Below are positions 26,288-35,460 of a stretch of DNA of 64,000 nt, one piece after another. Under the pieces are notes generated by a model. The model made no database searches. It was given only the letters and a program-made list of their open reading frames with translations, and had not been told where the DNA came from. Source of the DNA: Pacificimonas sp036351775 (GTDB lineage Bacteria > Pseudomonadota > Alphaproteobacteria > Sphingomonadales > Sphingomonadaceae); the NCBI GenBank assembly GCA_036351775.1, contig JAZBPX010000064.1, positions 62,001 through 126,000 on the forward strand, in the 5' to 3' direction. The number at the start of each line of letters is the position of its first letter. Position 1 is the stretch's first letter. Position numbers and translations under genes: made by a program.

Positions 26288-28995
26288 TAGAAACTGGTTC
26301 CTACGTTGAATTGAAAGAGCTGCTCATCATCGCCGGGCTGGCTGACGATGGCTTTGGCGAGGTCGAAACGGAACGGCCCGAACGGCGAGTTCCAGTTGGT
26401 TCCGATCCCGACCGCAACGCGCGGCTTTGGCGTATCGCCCAGGAACACTTCCTGAACGCCGGGCAGTTTTCCGGTCACTTCCTGACCATCCACGGTGATG
26501 ACTTGGTCGATGGTGGGCGAGTTGATCAGTTGAACCGCCGGGTCGAAGTCCACGTTCCACAGCGCGCCGACATCCACGAAGATCGATGGACGGATGCCCA
26601 GCTCCGACAAACCCTGGCTCAGCGGAATGTTCACCTCGGCGCGGGCAAGGTAATACGCCTCGCCGCCAAGCGCGTCGTCCTGCCGCCGCTGCGAGTCCTC
26701 TTCGACCGCCAGGAAGCCTTCGCCAAGACCCAGAGTCCCGTCAGCCTGCTGGACGATCAGGTCAGGAACCTGGATCAGGTCGGAACCGTCCGAAGGTTCG
26801 AAATTTTCATCCACGGCGACAAAGCGGCGGCGAATGACGCGTGGACCCACGCCGCGAATGTCAAAGCCGCGCATCCGGGGCTCGCCGAGGAAGAAGCGGT
26901 CGTTGATGCGGATCGTATCGCCGCCATAACCGGTGATGAAACCACCCTCGGCACCGACATTCAGGATCCAGTTCGACCGTCCGATACGCCAGTATTTGTC
27001 GGCATCGATCGTCGTGCGAAGATACTTGATCCCGCCGAGGCCCGCGACGTCCTGGTTCAGGACAACACGCTGGCCGCGCGTCGGCCTGATTCGGTTGTCC
27101 GTATCGTCATAGGCAAGGCTGAGCCCGACGGCGGATGTCGTCCGGTCACCAATGGCATCGCAGAGGAAGCGGCCAGCCTTCAGCGGGTCGCACTCATTGT
27201 CTTCGAAGGAGCCGGAAGAGTCGAAATCGGTGAAGAAGGTCGACCGGTCGAGCGTGATCTGGTCAAGCTGCAAACGGTAACGCAGCGACGCCGACCAGAA
27301 CTCGGTAATCGGGAAGCCGGTCCGGATCGTACCGCCTGTCGTGATCTGTTCGTAGGTTGTTCGGCGGTCGTTGCCCTGGAAGGTGAAACTGTCAACGTCG
27401 CGCCTAAAAATGTCCGCGCCGAGCGCGAGGTTCCGGTTGAACAGGTAGGGCTCCGTAAAGCCCAGGTCGACCGAACGGGAGAAGCTCGAGAGGTTGACCG
27501 TTGCGCGCAGTTCCTGCCCCAGCCCGCGAAAGTTCCGCTGGCGGATCGAGCCGGAAACGAGGAATCGCTCCAGGCTGGAGAAGCCCGCGGACAGTTGCAG
27601 TTCCCCGGTCGCCTGCTCCTGCGCGTTGACCTCCAGGATGACCTTGTCCGGCCCGCTACCGGGCTTCTGCTCAACGCTCAGGTCTTCCTGGAAGAAGCCA
27701 AGCGAGCGGATACGCGCTTCGGAACGGTTAAGAAGAAAGCTGTTGAACGGGTCGCCCTCGACCAGCCGGAACTCGCGGCGCACGACCTTGTCCCGCGTAA
27801 TCACGTTCCCGTTGATATCGACCCGCTCGACATAGACGCGCGGTGCCTCGCGCAGCACGAACACGACGTCCATCGTCAACTCGTCGCGGTTCCGCGTGAA
27901 CTGCGGCTGCACGTCCGCAAAGGCGTATCCGAGAAGGCCGGCCGTTTCCTGAAGCAGCTCGATCGTGTCTTCGATTAGCTTGGCGTTATACGTATCGCCT
28001 TCGCGAATGCCGATCAGGCCCCGAAAGGCATCCTCATCGATATCGCGAATCTCGGATTCGAGTTCGATTTCGCCGAAATTGTACTGCTCACCCTCGTCGA
28101 TGACGTAGGTGATCAGGAAGTCTTCCTTGTTCGGGGCGAGTTCCGCCACGGAACTGACGACGCGAAAATCCGCATAGCCCTCGGTCAGGTAGAACTGGCG
28201 CAAAACCTGCTGGTCATAAGAGGACCGGTCGGGATCGTAGGTGTCGTTCGACGTGAACAGGCGCCACCACTTGGACTCCCGCGTTGCGATTTCGCCGCGC
28301 AGGTCGCTGTCGGAAAACTCTTCATTCCCGACGATGTTGATCCGGCGAACCTTCGACTTTGGGCCCTCTTCGACTTCGAAGACAACATCGACCCGGTTCT
28401 GGTCCAGCGGGACGATCAGCGGCTCGACCGACGCCGCGAACCGGCCTTGCCGCCGGTAGAGTTCGACAATCCGCTCCACGTCGCTTCGCGCCTTCGCGCG
28501 CGTAAAGATCTGCCGCGGTGCAAGCCGGATTTCGGGCGAGATCTTGTCATCCTTAACCCGTTCGTTGCCCTCGACGATGATGCGGTTCACCACCGGGTTT
28601 TCACGAATACGGACGAGCAGCGCTCCGTCGCCGCGGTCGGTAATCGTTGCGTCAGCGAACAGCGACGTCGCGTAAAGCGACTTCAGCGCTTGGTCGAGAA
28701 CCAGCCGGTCATAGGTCTGTCCAGCGGCAAGCCCGAGGTAGGAAATGATCGTTTCGGGCTCCAGCCGCTCGTTTCCTTCAATAGCAATCGAGCTGATGGT
28801 GCCGCCGATGTCATCCGCCGCCAGCACCGGACCCTTCCCGGCGAGCTCGCCTTCGCCGTCAAGCGTCGGGACACCGGGCTCAACGACATCCTCCATTTCC
28901 TGCGCCGCGGCGGAAACGGCCATCGCGCTCGCACTGGCAGCGAGAAGAAGAAAGAAGCCAGCGCGACGCGGCGCGGCGGAAAATCCGTTGGACAA
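26287..28995 (-). CDS. bamA: Outer-membrane protein assembly factor BamA
   Basis: Core of the BAM complex that inserts beta-barrels into the outer membrane. From the TTG at 28995 the protein has 902 residues: a signal peptide (hydrophobic FFLLLAASASAMAVSAAA, about 14-31), five POTRA domains (about 60-460), and a barrel with the conserved lid-loop region around TRGQRVVLNQD and FFLGEPRMRGFDIRGVGPR. It ends in FQFNVGTSF with the terminal Phe of the beta-signal. No ATG gives an intact signal peptide; the TTG is about 10 nt after a purine-rich AAAAAGGG. It sits between rseP and ompH, the classical order. Confidence 0.94.
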   Translation of the reverse strand: MSNGFSAAPRRAGFFLLLAASASAMAVSAAAQEMEDVVEPGVPTLDGEGELAGKGPVLAADDIGGTISSIAIEGNERLEPETIISYLGLAAGQTYDRLVLDQALKSLYATSLFADATITDRGDGALLVRIRENPVVNRIIVEGNERVKDDKISPEIRLAPRQIFTRAKARSDVERIVELYRRQGRFAASVEPLIVPLDQNRVDVVFEVEEGPKSKVRRINIVGNEEFSDSDLRGEIATRESKWWRLFTSNDTYDPDRSSYDQQVLRQFYLTEGYADFRVVSSVAELAPNKEDFLITYVIDEGEQYNFGEIELESEIRDIDEDAFRGLIGIREGDTYNAKLIEDTIELLQETAGLLGYAFADVQPQFTRNRDELTMDVVFVLREAPRVYVERVDINGNVITRDKVVRREFRLVEGDPFNSFLLNRSEARIRSLGFFQEDLSVEQKPGSGPDKVILEVNAQEQATGELQLSAGFSSLERFLVSGSIRQRNFRGLGQELRATVNLSSFSRSVDLGFTEPYLFNRNLALGADIFRRDVDSFTFQGNDRRTTYEQITTGGTIRTGFPITEFWSASLRYRLQLDQITLDRSTFFTDFDSSGSFEDNECDPLKAGRFLCDAIGDRTTSAVGLSLAYDDTDNRIRPTRGQRVVLNQDVAGLGGIKYLRTTIDADKYWRIGRSNWILNVGAEGGFITGYGGDTIRINDRFFLGEPRMRGFDIRGVGPRVIRRRFVAVDENFEPSDGSDLIQVPDLIVQQADGTLGLGEGFLAVEEDSQRRQDDALGGEAYYLARAEVNIPLSQGLSELGIRPSIFVDVGALWNVDFDPAVQLINSPTIDQVITVDGQEVTGKLPGVQEVFLGDTPKPRVAVGIGTNWNSPFGPFRFDLAKAIVSQPGDDEQLFQFNVGTSF

Positions 28996-29039
28996 CTGAC
29001 GAAAACCCTTTTTCCACCCTACGAGCCGCTGGCACAGCG

Positions 29040-30188
29040 TCACCCGAACAATTGCGCCCCGCGCTCGAACACCCCGAACGAGGCAAGGTCGTTTACCGTG
29101 ACGACCACCATAAAGGAAACGACGAGTGCGAATCCGGCCATGAACGCCCATTGCTGCGCCCGTTCGGGCAGCGGTCGTCCGCGCACGGCCTCGGCTGCAT
29201 AAAGCGCGAGATGGCCGCCGTCGAGCATAGGGATCGGCAGCAGGTTGATAAAGCCGAGGTTGATGGAAATCAGCGCCATCAGGCTGATGAAGGCCGGCAC
29301 GCCCAGCGTCGCGACCTCGCCGGAAATCTTGCCAATCTTCAACGGCCCGCCGAGTTCGTCGATCGTACGATAACCCGTAATCAGGTGGCCGAGCAGTTTC
29401 ACCATGGACCGGATCGTGTTCCAGGTCTGCTCGAAGCCGAGGCCAACCGCCTCGATGGGCCCGACCGATCGCACGTCGAAGTCCGGTGTGGACTGCACGC
29501 CCAGCCGGCCGATGCGCCCCTTGTTGCCAAAGCGATCCGCAACTTCGATTACCGCAGGCGTCAGCGTCACTTCGCGTTCCGAACCATCGCGCAAGAGCGT
29601 AACCTGCATCGGCAGGCCGGGGTTCATCGTGACTTCCGCTACCAGGTCCTGCCACGCATCGATGTTCTGCCCGTCGACGGACAGGATACGGTCGCCCGGC
29701 TGGAAATCGGCGGCCTCCGCCGCGCTTCCTTCCATGACCGCCGCAACGACCGGCGGCGTCGTGCGCTCGCCATAGGCAAGGTTGAACCCGGCAAAGATCA
29801 CCACGGCGAGCAGCAGGTTGATGAGCGGGCCGGCAAGGACAATAATCGACCGCTGCCAAAGCGGCTTGAAGGCAAAATACTGGCCGCGATCCGCTTCGGG
29901 CACGCCCCTGAGTTCCGGCGATGCTCCTGCACTTGCCTCGTCCATGTCGCCGGCAAACTTCACATAACCGCCAAGCGGGAGCCAGGCGAGTTGCCACGTC
30001 GTGCCGCGCTTGTCCGTCCAGCTAGCGACACGGCGTCCGAAACCGATCGAGAAGCTGTCGACCTTGGTGCCGAAAACGCGCGCCGCCCAGTAGTGGCCAA
30101 GCTCGTGGATCATGACCAGCGGACCGATCATCGCCAGGAAGGCGAGCACCGTGAACAAAAACCCGGGACTGGGCAGCGCTTCGGGCAT
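29040..30188 (-). CDS. rseP: RIP metalloprotease RseP (site-2 protease)
   Basis: Inner-membrane zinc protease that cleaves transmembrane segments, classically of anti-sigma factors and remnant signal peptides. The 382-residue protein has HELGH (28-32) in the first span, one PDZ domain in the middle (about 130-225, with GSAAEAADFQPGDRILSVDG), and the third metal ligand in MLDGGHL (D323). It has one PDZ domain where E. coli RseP has two. Its ATG overlaps the dxr stop (TGATG) and its position between dxr and bamA is standard. Confidence 0.95.
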   Translation of the reverse strand: MPEALPSPGFLFTVLAFLAMIGPLVMIHELGHYWAARVFGTKVDSFSIGFGRRVASWTDKRGTTWQLAWLPLGGYVKFAGDMDEASAGASPELRGVPEADRGQYFAFKPLWQRSIIVLAGPLINLLLAVVIFAGFNLAYGERTTPPVVAAVMEGSAAEAADFQPGDRILSVDGQNIDAWQDLVAEVTMNPGLPMQVTLLRDGSEREVTLTPAVIEVADRFGNKGRIGRLGVQSTPDFDVRSVGPIEAVGLGFEQTWNTIRSMVKLLGHLITGYRTIDELGGPLKIGKISGEVATLGVPAFISLMALISINLGFINLLPIPMLDGGHLALYAAEAVRGRPLPERAQQWAFMAGFALVVSFMVVVTVNDLASFGVFERGAQLFG

Positions 30189-31345
30189 CAGGCAACCTTT
30201 TTCAGCATGGTTTCGGCAGAGAGGCGTGCCCGCGCATCGCAATCGATCACATCGTCCAGCGTATCCGCCGCGCAAACGGCTTCCGCATCGAGCACGCGCT
30301 CGACGGTTCCGGCGATATCCAGAAACCCGATCCGGTCATTCAGAAATGCTTGCACGGCGACCTCGTTAGCAGCGTTCAGCCTAATCGGAGCTGAACCGCC
30401 CGCCCGCAGCGCTTCACGTGCCAGGCGAAGCGCGGGGAAGCGCCCGGCGTCCGGCTCTTCGAAATCGAGCCGCGCGATATCGGCAAGCGAAAGGCGCTCC
30501 ACCGGCGTTTCGATCCGCTCCGGCCAGGCCATTGCGTAAGCGATCGGTGTCTTCATGTCCGGCGAGCCAAGCTGCGCGAGCAGCGAGCCGTCGACATATT
30601 CGACGAAGCTGTGAACGATGGACTGGCGGTGCACGATCACGTCCAACCGCTCCTCACCCACCGGGAACAGCCGCTCGGCCTCGATCAACTCGAGACCCTT
30701 GTTCATCAGGGTCGCGCTATCGACAGAGATCTTCGCGCCCATCGACCACACTGGATGCGCGACAGCCTGTTTCGCCGTCATCATGCGCATCTCGTCCAGC
30801 GTCTTCTCACGAAACGGCCCGCCAGAGGCGGTAAGGATAATCCGTTCGACGCTTTCCGGCCGTTCAAAATCAAAGACCTGGAAGATTGCATTATGCTCGC
30901 TGTCGACGGGCAGCAGCCTCGCGCCGGACGCCTCCGCTGCCTTCAGGATCAGCGGTCCCGCGCATACCAGCGCTTCCTTGTTCGCAATCGCAACGACCCC
31001 GCCGCGCTGCACGGCCCGCAGTGTCGGCATCAGGCCCGCAGCGCCCACGATCGCTGCCAGCGTCACATCGACCGGACGGTCCGCGGCATCTTCCAGGGCA
31101 GCCCGCCCGCCGGCGCAGGCAATCCCCGTACCCGCGAGCGCTTCCTTCAGGGCGGGCAAGGCGGCTTCATCGGAAACCACCGCCAGCCTTGCACCGCAGG
31201 CTTTCGCCGCCTGCGCCAGCGCATCCGCGCTGCCGTGCGCCGTTACGACATCCACGTCCCAGCGCCCTGGGTCGTGGGCGATCAGGTCCAGCGCGGACTG
31301 GCCCACGGACCCCGTCGCGCCGAATATGCTGACCGAACGGGTCAC
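30188..31345 (-). CDS. dxr: 1-deoxy-D-xylulose 5-phosphate reductoisomerase
   Basis: Second step of the MEP isoprenoid pathway: converts DXP to MEP with NADPH. The 385-residue protein starts with the nucleotide-binding GATGSVGQS (9-17) and carries the catalytic-loop signatures VDSEHNAIFQ, TASGGPFR and VWSMGAKISVDSATLMNKGLE (in part). The start is a GTG at 31345 that overlaps the cdsA stop by 4 nt (GTGA); no ATG lies ahead of the dinucleotide fold in frame. It lies between cdsA and rseP in an operon of envelope precursors. Confidence 0.96.
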   Translation of the reverse strand: MTRSVSIFGATGSVGQSALDLIAHDPGRWDVDVVTAHGSADALAQAAKACGARLAVVSDEAALPALKEALAGTGIACAGGRAALEDAADRPVDVTLAAIVGAAGLMPTLRAVQRGGVVAIANKEALVCAGPLILKAAEASGARLLPVDSEHNAIFQVFDFERPESVERIILTASGGPFREKTLDEMRMMTAKQAVAHPVWSMGAKISVDSATLMNKGLELIEAERLFPVGEERLDVIVHRQSIVHSFVEYVDGSLLAQLGSPDMKTPIAYAMAWPERIETPVERLSLADIARLDFEEPDAGRFPALRLAREALRAGGSAPIRLNAANEVAVQAFLNDRIGFLDIAGTVERVLDAEAVCAADTLDDVIDCDARARLSAETMLKKVA

Positions 31346-32130
31346 AGCTGCCCTACCCAGACGGCACCCGCGACCAGGATGGATACGGGAACCAGCCCGT
31401 CCAGCCGGTCCAGGACCCCGCCATGACCGGGCAGCAGGTTGCCGGAGTCCTTCACACCTGCCCTGCGCTTTACCGCGCTCTCGTAAAAGTCGCCGGCCTG
31501 CGCCGCGACGGCGAGGCCCGCTGCCAGCGCCGCCGCAACCCCGATGCTGAAGGGCAAGGTAAAGACCAGCGTCAGCGCGCCGCCGATCAACGCGGACGCG
31601 GCCATCCCGCCAAACAGCCCCGCCCAGGTTTTCGAGGGGCTGATGCTGGGCGCGAGCTTGGGCCCGCCGATAGTGCGGCCCGCAAAGTAAGCGCCGATAT
31701 CGGTCGCCCAGACAATGGCCAGCGTCCAGATCAGCAGGCCGTAGCCCGCCTCCTGTCCGCGCAGCCAGATCAGCGCGACGGCGGGGATACCGCAATAGAG
31801 CGCGCCGATGGCAACCTGCATCTGCCGAAAATAAACCGCAGCCGTTGCGGCTACCGCGCCAAGGGCCAGCCAGAACAAGCTTTCGTTCGCCAACACGACC
31901 GCTGCGCCGAGGCCGATGAACCCGCCCAGTCTCAGCGACCGGCGCAGGCCATGCATACGCGCCCACTCGCGGAACATCAGCAGCGCCGCGACACCAATCA
32001 GGAAGTTGAAGATCAGTCCGCCCTGCCAGCCGCCAAGAAGGGCGACCGCAATTAACAACAGCCCGACAATGACGCGCGGCTGAAGATCCCGGTAGCGGAC
32101 GCGCAGGGACAGTTTGTCAGAGGCCGCCAT
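31342..32130 (-). CDS. cdsA: Phosphatidate cytidylyltransferase (CDP-diglyceride synthase)
   Basis: Integral membrane enzyme that makes CDP-diacylglycerol from phosphatidate and CTP for all phospholipids. The 262-residue protein has about seven or eight hydrophobic spans and the C-terminal family signature SAVKRRAGVKDSGNLLPGHG continuing to GVLDRLDG (218-245). The ATG at 32130 lies 14 nt inside the end of uppS; an upstream in-frame codon would add an unrelated basic tail. It is coupled to dxr by GTGA. Confidence 0.94.
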   Translation of the reverse strand: MAASDKLSLRVRYRDLQPRVIVGLLLIAVALLGGWQGGLIFNFLIGVAALLMFREWARMHGLRRSLRLGGFIGLGAAVVLANESLFWLALGAVAATAAVYFRQMQVAIGALYCGIPAVALIWLRGQEAGYGLLIWTLAIVWATDIGAYFAGRTIGGPKLAPSISPSKTWAGLFGGMAASALIGGALTLVFTLPFSIGVAAALAAGLAVAAQAGDFYESAVKRRAGVKDSGNLLPGHGGVLDRLDGLVPVSILVAGAVWVGQL

Positions 32131-32851
32131 AGCGCCGCTCCCGCTGCGCGAATGTCTCGCAGGCTTCGCGCAGATGCTCACCGCGAAAGTCGGGCCAGAG
32201 CGTCGGCGTGAAAATCAGTTCCGCATAGGCCGCCTGCCACAACAGGAAATTCGACAGGCGTTCCTCCCCCGATGTCCGGATCAACAGATCGGGGTCGGGA
32301 ATGGCGGATGTGAAAAGTTCTGCAGAGATCGACTCTTCGGTCAGATCACGAAGCGACACTTCACCGGCCGCATGCCGCGCAGCCAGTACCTTCGCAGCCC
32401 TGAGAATTTCGGCCCGCGAACCGTAATTCAGCGCGACGATGAGATTGAGACCGGTATTGCTCCCCAGCTTCGCGTCCGCCTGTTCCAGCAGCTCCACGGC
32501 ATCGCCGGGCAGCGCACGCCAGTCGCCGATCAGGTGCAGGCGAACATTGTTGCGGCTTAACTCGGCCAGTTCGCTGCGTAGATACTGCTTCAGCAGGCCG
32601 AACAGATAGCCAACCTCATCCTCGGGCCGCTTCCAGTTCTCTGAGGAAAAGGCGTACAGCGTCAGATAATCGATGCCGAGCGTCGGCGCCGTCTCCACGA
32701 CCGAACGCACGGAGTCCGCGCCCGCCTTATGTCCGGCCGCACGGGGCAGACGCCGCGCAGTCGCCCAGCGGCCATTGCCATCCATGATGATGGCAACATG
32801 GCGCGGTACCGGACCCCGATCCGGTCCGCCGGGGACCGGCGCGACCGTCAC
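32117..32851 (-). CDS. uppS: Undecaprenyl diphosphate synthase (cis-prenyltransferase)
   Basis: Makes the C55 lipid carrier for peptidoglycan and other glycans from FPP and IPP. The 244-residue protein has the catalytic motif HVAIIMDGNGRWA (18-30, D24), the YAFSSENWKRP region and the IPP-binding RTSGEERLSNFLLWQ (192-206). The start is GTG at 32851, overlapping the frr stop by 4 nt. Gene order frr-uppS-cdsA-dxr is conserved. Confidence 0.96.
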   Translation of the reverse strand: MTVAPVPGGPDRGPVPRHVAIIMDGNGRWATARRLPRAAGHKAGADSVRSVVETAPTLGIDYLTLYAFSSENWKRPEDEVGYLFGLLKQYLRSELAELSRNNVRLHLIGDWRALPGDAVELLEQADAKLGSNTGLNLIVALNYGSRAEILRAAKVLAARHAAGEVSLRDLTEESISAELFTSAIPDPDLLIRTSGEERLSNFLLWQAAYAELIFTPTLWPDFRGEHLREACETFAQRERRYGGL

Positions 32852-33408
32852 TGGCTCATAATTTCCTGTTCCTTGGCGGCCATCACCTTGTCGATTTCGG
32901 CGATATGCTCGTCGGTCATTTTCTGGACCTCGGCCTCGCCGCGCTTCTGCTCGTCCTGGCTGATGTCGCCCTTCTTTTCAGAGGCTTTCAGCTCTTCCAT
33001 GCCGTCACGGCGAACGTTCCGCACCGCGACTTTCGCTTTCTCGCCATATTGGGAGGCAAGCTTTGCCAGTTCCTTGCGCCGCTCCTCCGTCATGTCGGGG
33101 ATGGGCAGGCGGATCGTCTGCCCGTCGATGATCGGGTTGATGCCAAGACCGGCAGAGCGGATCGCCTTCTCGACGGGCTGCACGTTCGACTTGTCCCAGA
33201 CGTTGACCGACAGCAGCCGCGGTTCGGGTGCCGTCACCGTCGCCACCTGGTTCAGCGGCATATTCGCGCCGTAGACTTCGACCTGTACCGGATCAAGCAA
33301 AGCCGTGTTTGCGCGGCCCGTGCGGAGGCCGGACAGGTCGCCCTTCAGCGATTCTACGGACCCGTTCATGCGACGCTCGATGCCGCCCTTGTCATACCCG
33401 TCGCTCAT
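32848..33408 (-). CDS. frr: Ribosome-recycling factor
   Basis: Splits post-termination ribosomes together with EF-G. The 186-residue protein has the usual two-domain length (E. coli 185 aa) and hallmarks such as SLKGDLSGLRTGRANTALLD, IRLPIPDMTEERRKELAKL and a C-terminal helix ending EIDKVMAAKEQEIMSQ. The ATG at 33408 is preceded by GGGACTGA. It follows pyrH with a 22-nt gap. Confidence 0.97.
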   Translation of the reverse strand: MSDGYDKGGIERRMNGSVESLKGDLSGLRTGRANTALLDPVQVEVYGANMPLNQVATVTAPEPRLLSVNVWDKSNVQPVEKAIRSAGLGINPIIDGQTIRLPIPDMTEERRKELAKLASQYGEKAKVAVRNVRRDGMEELKASEKKGDISQDEQKRGEAEVQKMTDEHIAEIDKVMAAKEQEIMSQ

Positions 33409-33430
33409 GGATGTCAGTCCCTTGTTTATT

Positions 33431-34150
33431 CTAGTTGTTCTCGACGATCGTCGATACGCCCTCACCGGCAAGCACGCGGGCGAGATTGCCCCGTTCGCGG
33501 ATGTTGAAGACGACGATCGGAATATCATTGTCGCGGCAGACAGCGACAGCGCTCGCATCCATCACTTTCAGATTGTCGGAGAGCACCCGGTCAAAGCTCA
33601 GCGTGTCATAGCGGGTGGCATTGTCGTCCTTCTTTGGATCCGCCGTGTAGACCCCATCGACGCTCGTGCCCTTGAACAGCGCATCACACTGCATTTCGGC
33701 GGCGCGCAGCGCGGCAGCCGTGTCGGTCGTGAAGAAGGGATTGCCGGTTCCAGCCGCAAAGATGACGATACGCCCCTTTTCCATGTGCCGCATGGCCTTG
33801 CGCCGAATGTAGGGTTCGCAGACGCTCGCCATCGGGATTGCCGACTGGACCCGTGTGTCGACGCCGTGCTGCTCTAGCGCGTTCTGCACCGCGAGCGCGT
33901 TCATCACGGTTGCCAGCATACCCATATAATCCGCGCTCGCCCGGTCGAAGCCCTGCTCTGACGCGGCGAGCCCGCGGAAAATATTGCCGCCGCCCACGAC
34001 CAGGCAAAGCTCGTAGCCTACCTCCCGTGCCAGCTTAACCTCTTCGGCAACGCGGCTGACAGTTTCGGTATCAATACCGAACTGCTGATCGCCCATCAGC
34101 GCCTCGCCGCTCAGCTTCAGGAGGATACGCTTGAAGTTTCGCTGCGCCAT
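33431..34150 (-). CDS. pyrH: Uridylate kinase
   Basis: Phosphorylates UMP to UDP; the bacterial hexameric amino-acid-kinase-fold enzyme, allosterically set by GTP and UTP. The 239-residue protein shows LLKLSGEALMG (10-20), VVGGGNIFRG, the TGNPFFTTDTAAALRA nucleotide loop, and GVYTADPKKD. Length equals the family norm (E. coli 241 aa). A 236-nt gap with a repeat pair separates it from tsf, so it may have its own promoter or be buffered from tsf readthrough. Confidence 0.97.
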   Translation of the reverse strand: MAQRNFKRILLKLSGEALMGDQQFGIDTETVSRVAEEVKLAREVGYELCLVVGGGNIFRGLAASEQGFDRASADYMGMLATVMNALAVQNALEQHGVDTRVQSAIPMASVCEPYIRRKAMRHMEKGRIVIFAAGTGNPFFTTDTAAALRAAEMQCDALFKGTSVDGVYTADPKKDDNATRYDTLSFDRVLSDNLKVMDASAVAVCRDNDIPIVVFNIRERGNLARVLAGEGVSTIVENN

Positions 34151-34270
34151 GAGCGCTCATTACTCCTGAAGGGGCCGGCGGGATCCCTCACCGCTGCCGG
34201 CAACGTTCGCGGGACCATAGAGGCGGCACCCGCGAGAGACAATGCTGGTGAACCTAGTGTGCACGCACCC

Positions 34271-34364
34271 TAGTCATCCCAGCGAAAGCTGGAATCCACG
34301 CTGTGACAGCAGCGCAAACGGCCAACCGATCCAGCATGGGTTCCAGCCTCCGCTGGAATGACTA
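34271..34364. repeat. Inverted repeat pair between tsf and pyrH
   Basis: The left arm 34271-34303 (TAGTCATCCCAGCGAAAGCT, then GGAATCCACGCTG) and right arm 34332-34364 are imperfect reverse complements with 28 nt between them. The family is the one seen at 17867-17955. Unlike the other clusters it lies between two co-directional genes. The pair ends 23 nt from the tsf stop and could stabilise the rpsB-tsf mRNA 3' end or attenuate readthrough to pyrH. Confidence 0.87.
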
Positions 34365-34386
34365 GGTTCTCAAGCTGAGGGAACCC

Positions 34387-35313
34387 TCAACCACCAACGG
34401 CAGCCGCAACCTCCGCCGCAAAGTCGCTCTCTTCGCGCTCGATCCCCTCGCCCAGCTGGAAGCGGACATAGTCGGCGATCTTGATGTCGGCGCCCAGTTC
34501 CTTGCCCTTCGCGGCGACGGCCTCGGACACCTTCGCCTTGCCGTCGATCACATAGACCTGGCCCAGCAGTGTGTTCTCGCTCAGGAACTTGCGAACCGAA
34601 CCCTCGACCATCTTTTCGATGATGTTGTCCGGCTTACCGCTTTCCCTTGCCTTTTCGGCAGCAATCGCGCGCTCACGCGCAACCGTTTCAGCGTCGACCT
34701 TGCTCTCGTCGAGCGCGATCGGCGCGGCGGCGGCGATGTGCATCGCGATTTGGCGGCCGAAATCGTTCAGCGCATCCTTGTCGGCCGTGCTTTCCAGCGC
34801 AACGAGAACACCGATCTTGCCAAGCCCCGGCGCGGCCTGGTTGTGGATATAGCTGGCGACGACGCCCTCACCCACCTCGATCGTAGCGGCGCGGCGCAGC
34901 TGCTGGTTCTCACCGATGGTGGCGATATTGTCCGTCAGTCGCTCGCCGACGGTCTTGCCATCGGCCATCGTCTCTGCCTTCAGCGCGTCGACGTCCGTGA
35001 TGTTCTTCTCCAGCGCAATGGCCGTCACATCGTTGACGAACTTCTGGAACTTGTCATTCTTGGCCACGAAGTCCGTCTCGGAGTTCACCTCGACGGCGGC
35101 ACCGCGCGTGTCCGCGCTCGCAACGCCGATCAGGCCCTCGGCCGCGGTACGGCTCGACTTCTTCTGCGCGGCGGCAAGACCCTTGGTGCGCAGCCAGTCG
35201 ACGGCGGCTTCCATGTCGCCGTTCGTCTCGTTCAATGCCTTCTTGCAATCCATCATGCCCGCGCCGGTCTTGACGCGCAGGTCCTTCACCATTTTCGCCG
35301 TGATCTCGGCCAT
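34387..35313 (-). CDS. tsf: Elongation factor Ts
   Basis: Nucleotide-exchange factor that regenerates EF-Tu-GTP. The 308-residue protein has the N-terminal UBA-like domain (VKDLRVKTGAGMMDCKKALNE) and the EF-Tu contact motif ETDFVAKNDKF, then the two core subdomains and C-terminal helices. The ATG at 35313 is chosen by homology. A 147-nt gap separates it from rpsB, the usual pairing of these two translation genes. Confidence 0.97.
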   Translation of the reverse strand: MAEITAKMVKDLRVKTGAGMMDCKKALNETNGDMEAAVDWLRTKGLAAAQKKSSRTAAEGLIGVASADTRGAAVEVNSETDFVAKNDKFQKFVNDVTAIALEKNITDVDALKAETMADGKTVGERLTDNIATIGENQQLRRAATIEVGEGVVASYIHNQAAPGLGKIGVLVALESTADKDALNDFGRQIAMHIAAAAPIALDESKVDAETVARERAIAAEKARESGKPDNIIEKMVEGSVRKFLSENTLLGQVYVIDGKAKVSEAVAAKGKELGADIKIADYVRFQLGEGIEREESDFAAEVAAAVGG

Positions 35314-35460
35314 AGTCTCAATCCTTCTTCGAATATGTTGCGGCGAGTGGCCCGGCAACCCGGCGCTTCGCCTGAATGGATGCGCAGGAGGCAGGCGGAC
35401 GTCCTATCGGCCCGCCTGCCACCGCATCATGACAGTTCCGTGAGTGCTCTAGAGAGCAAC

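Noticed and set aside
28996..29997. 334-codon N-terminal extension of bamA overlapping rseP
   Set aside because: The extension is out-of-frame rseP sequence; bamA begins with its own signal peptide at 28995.
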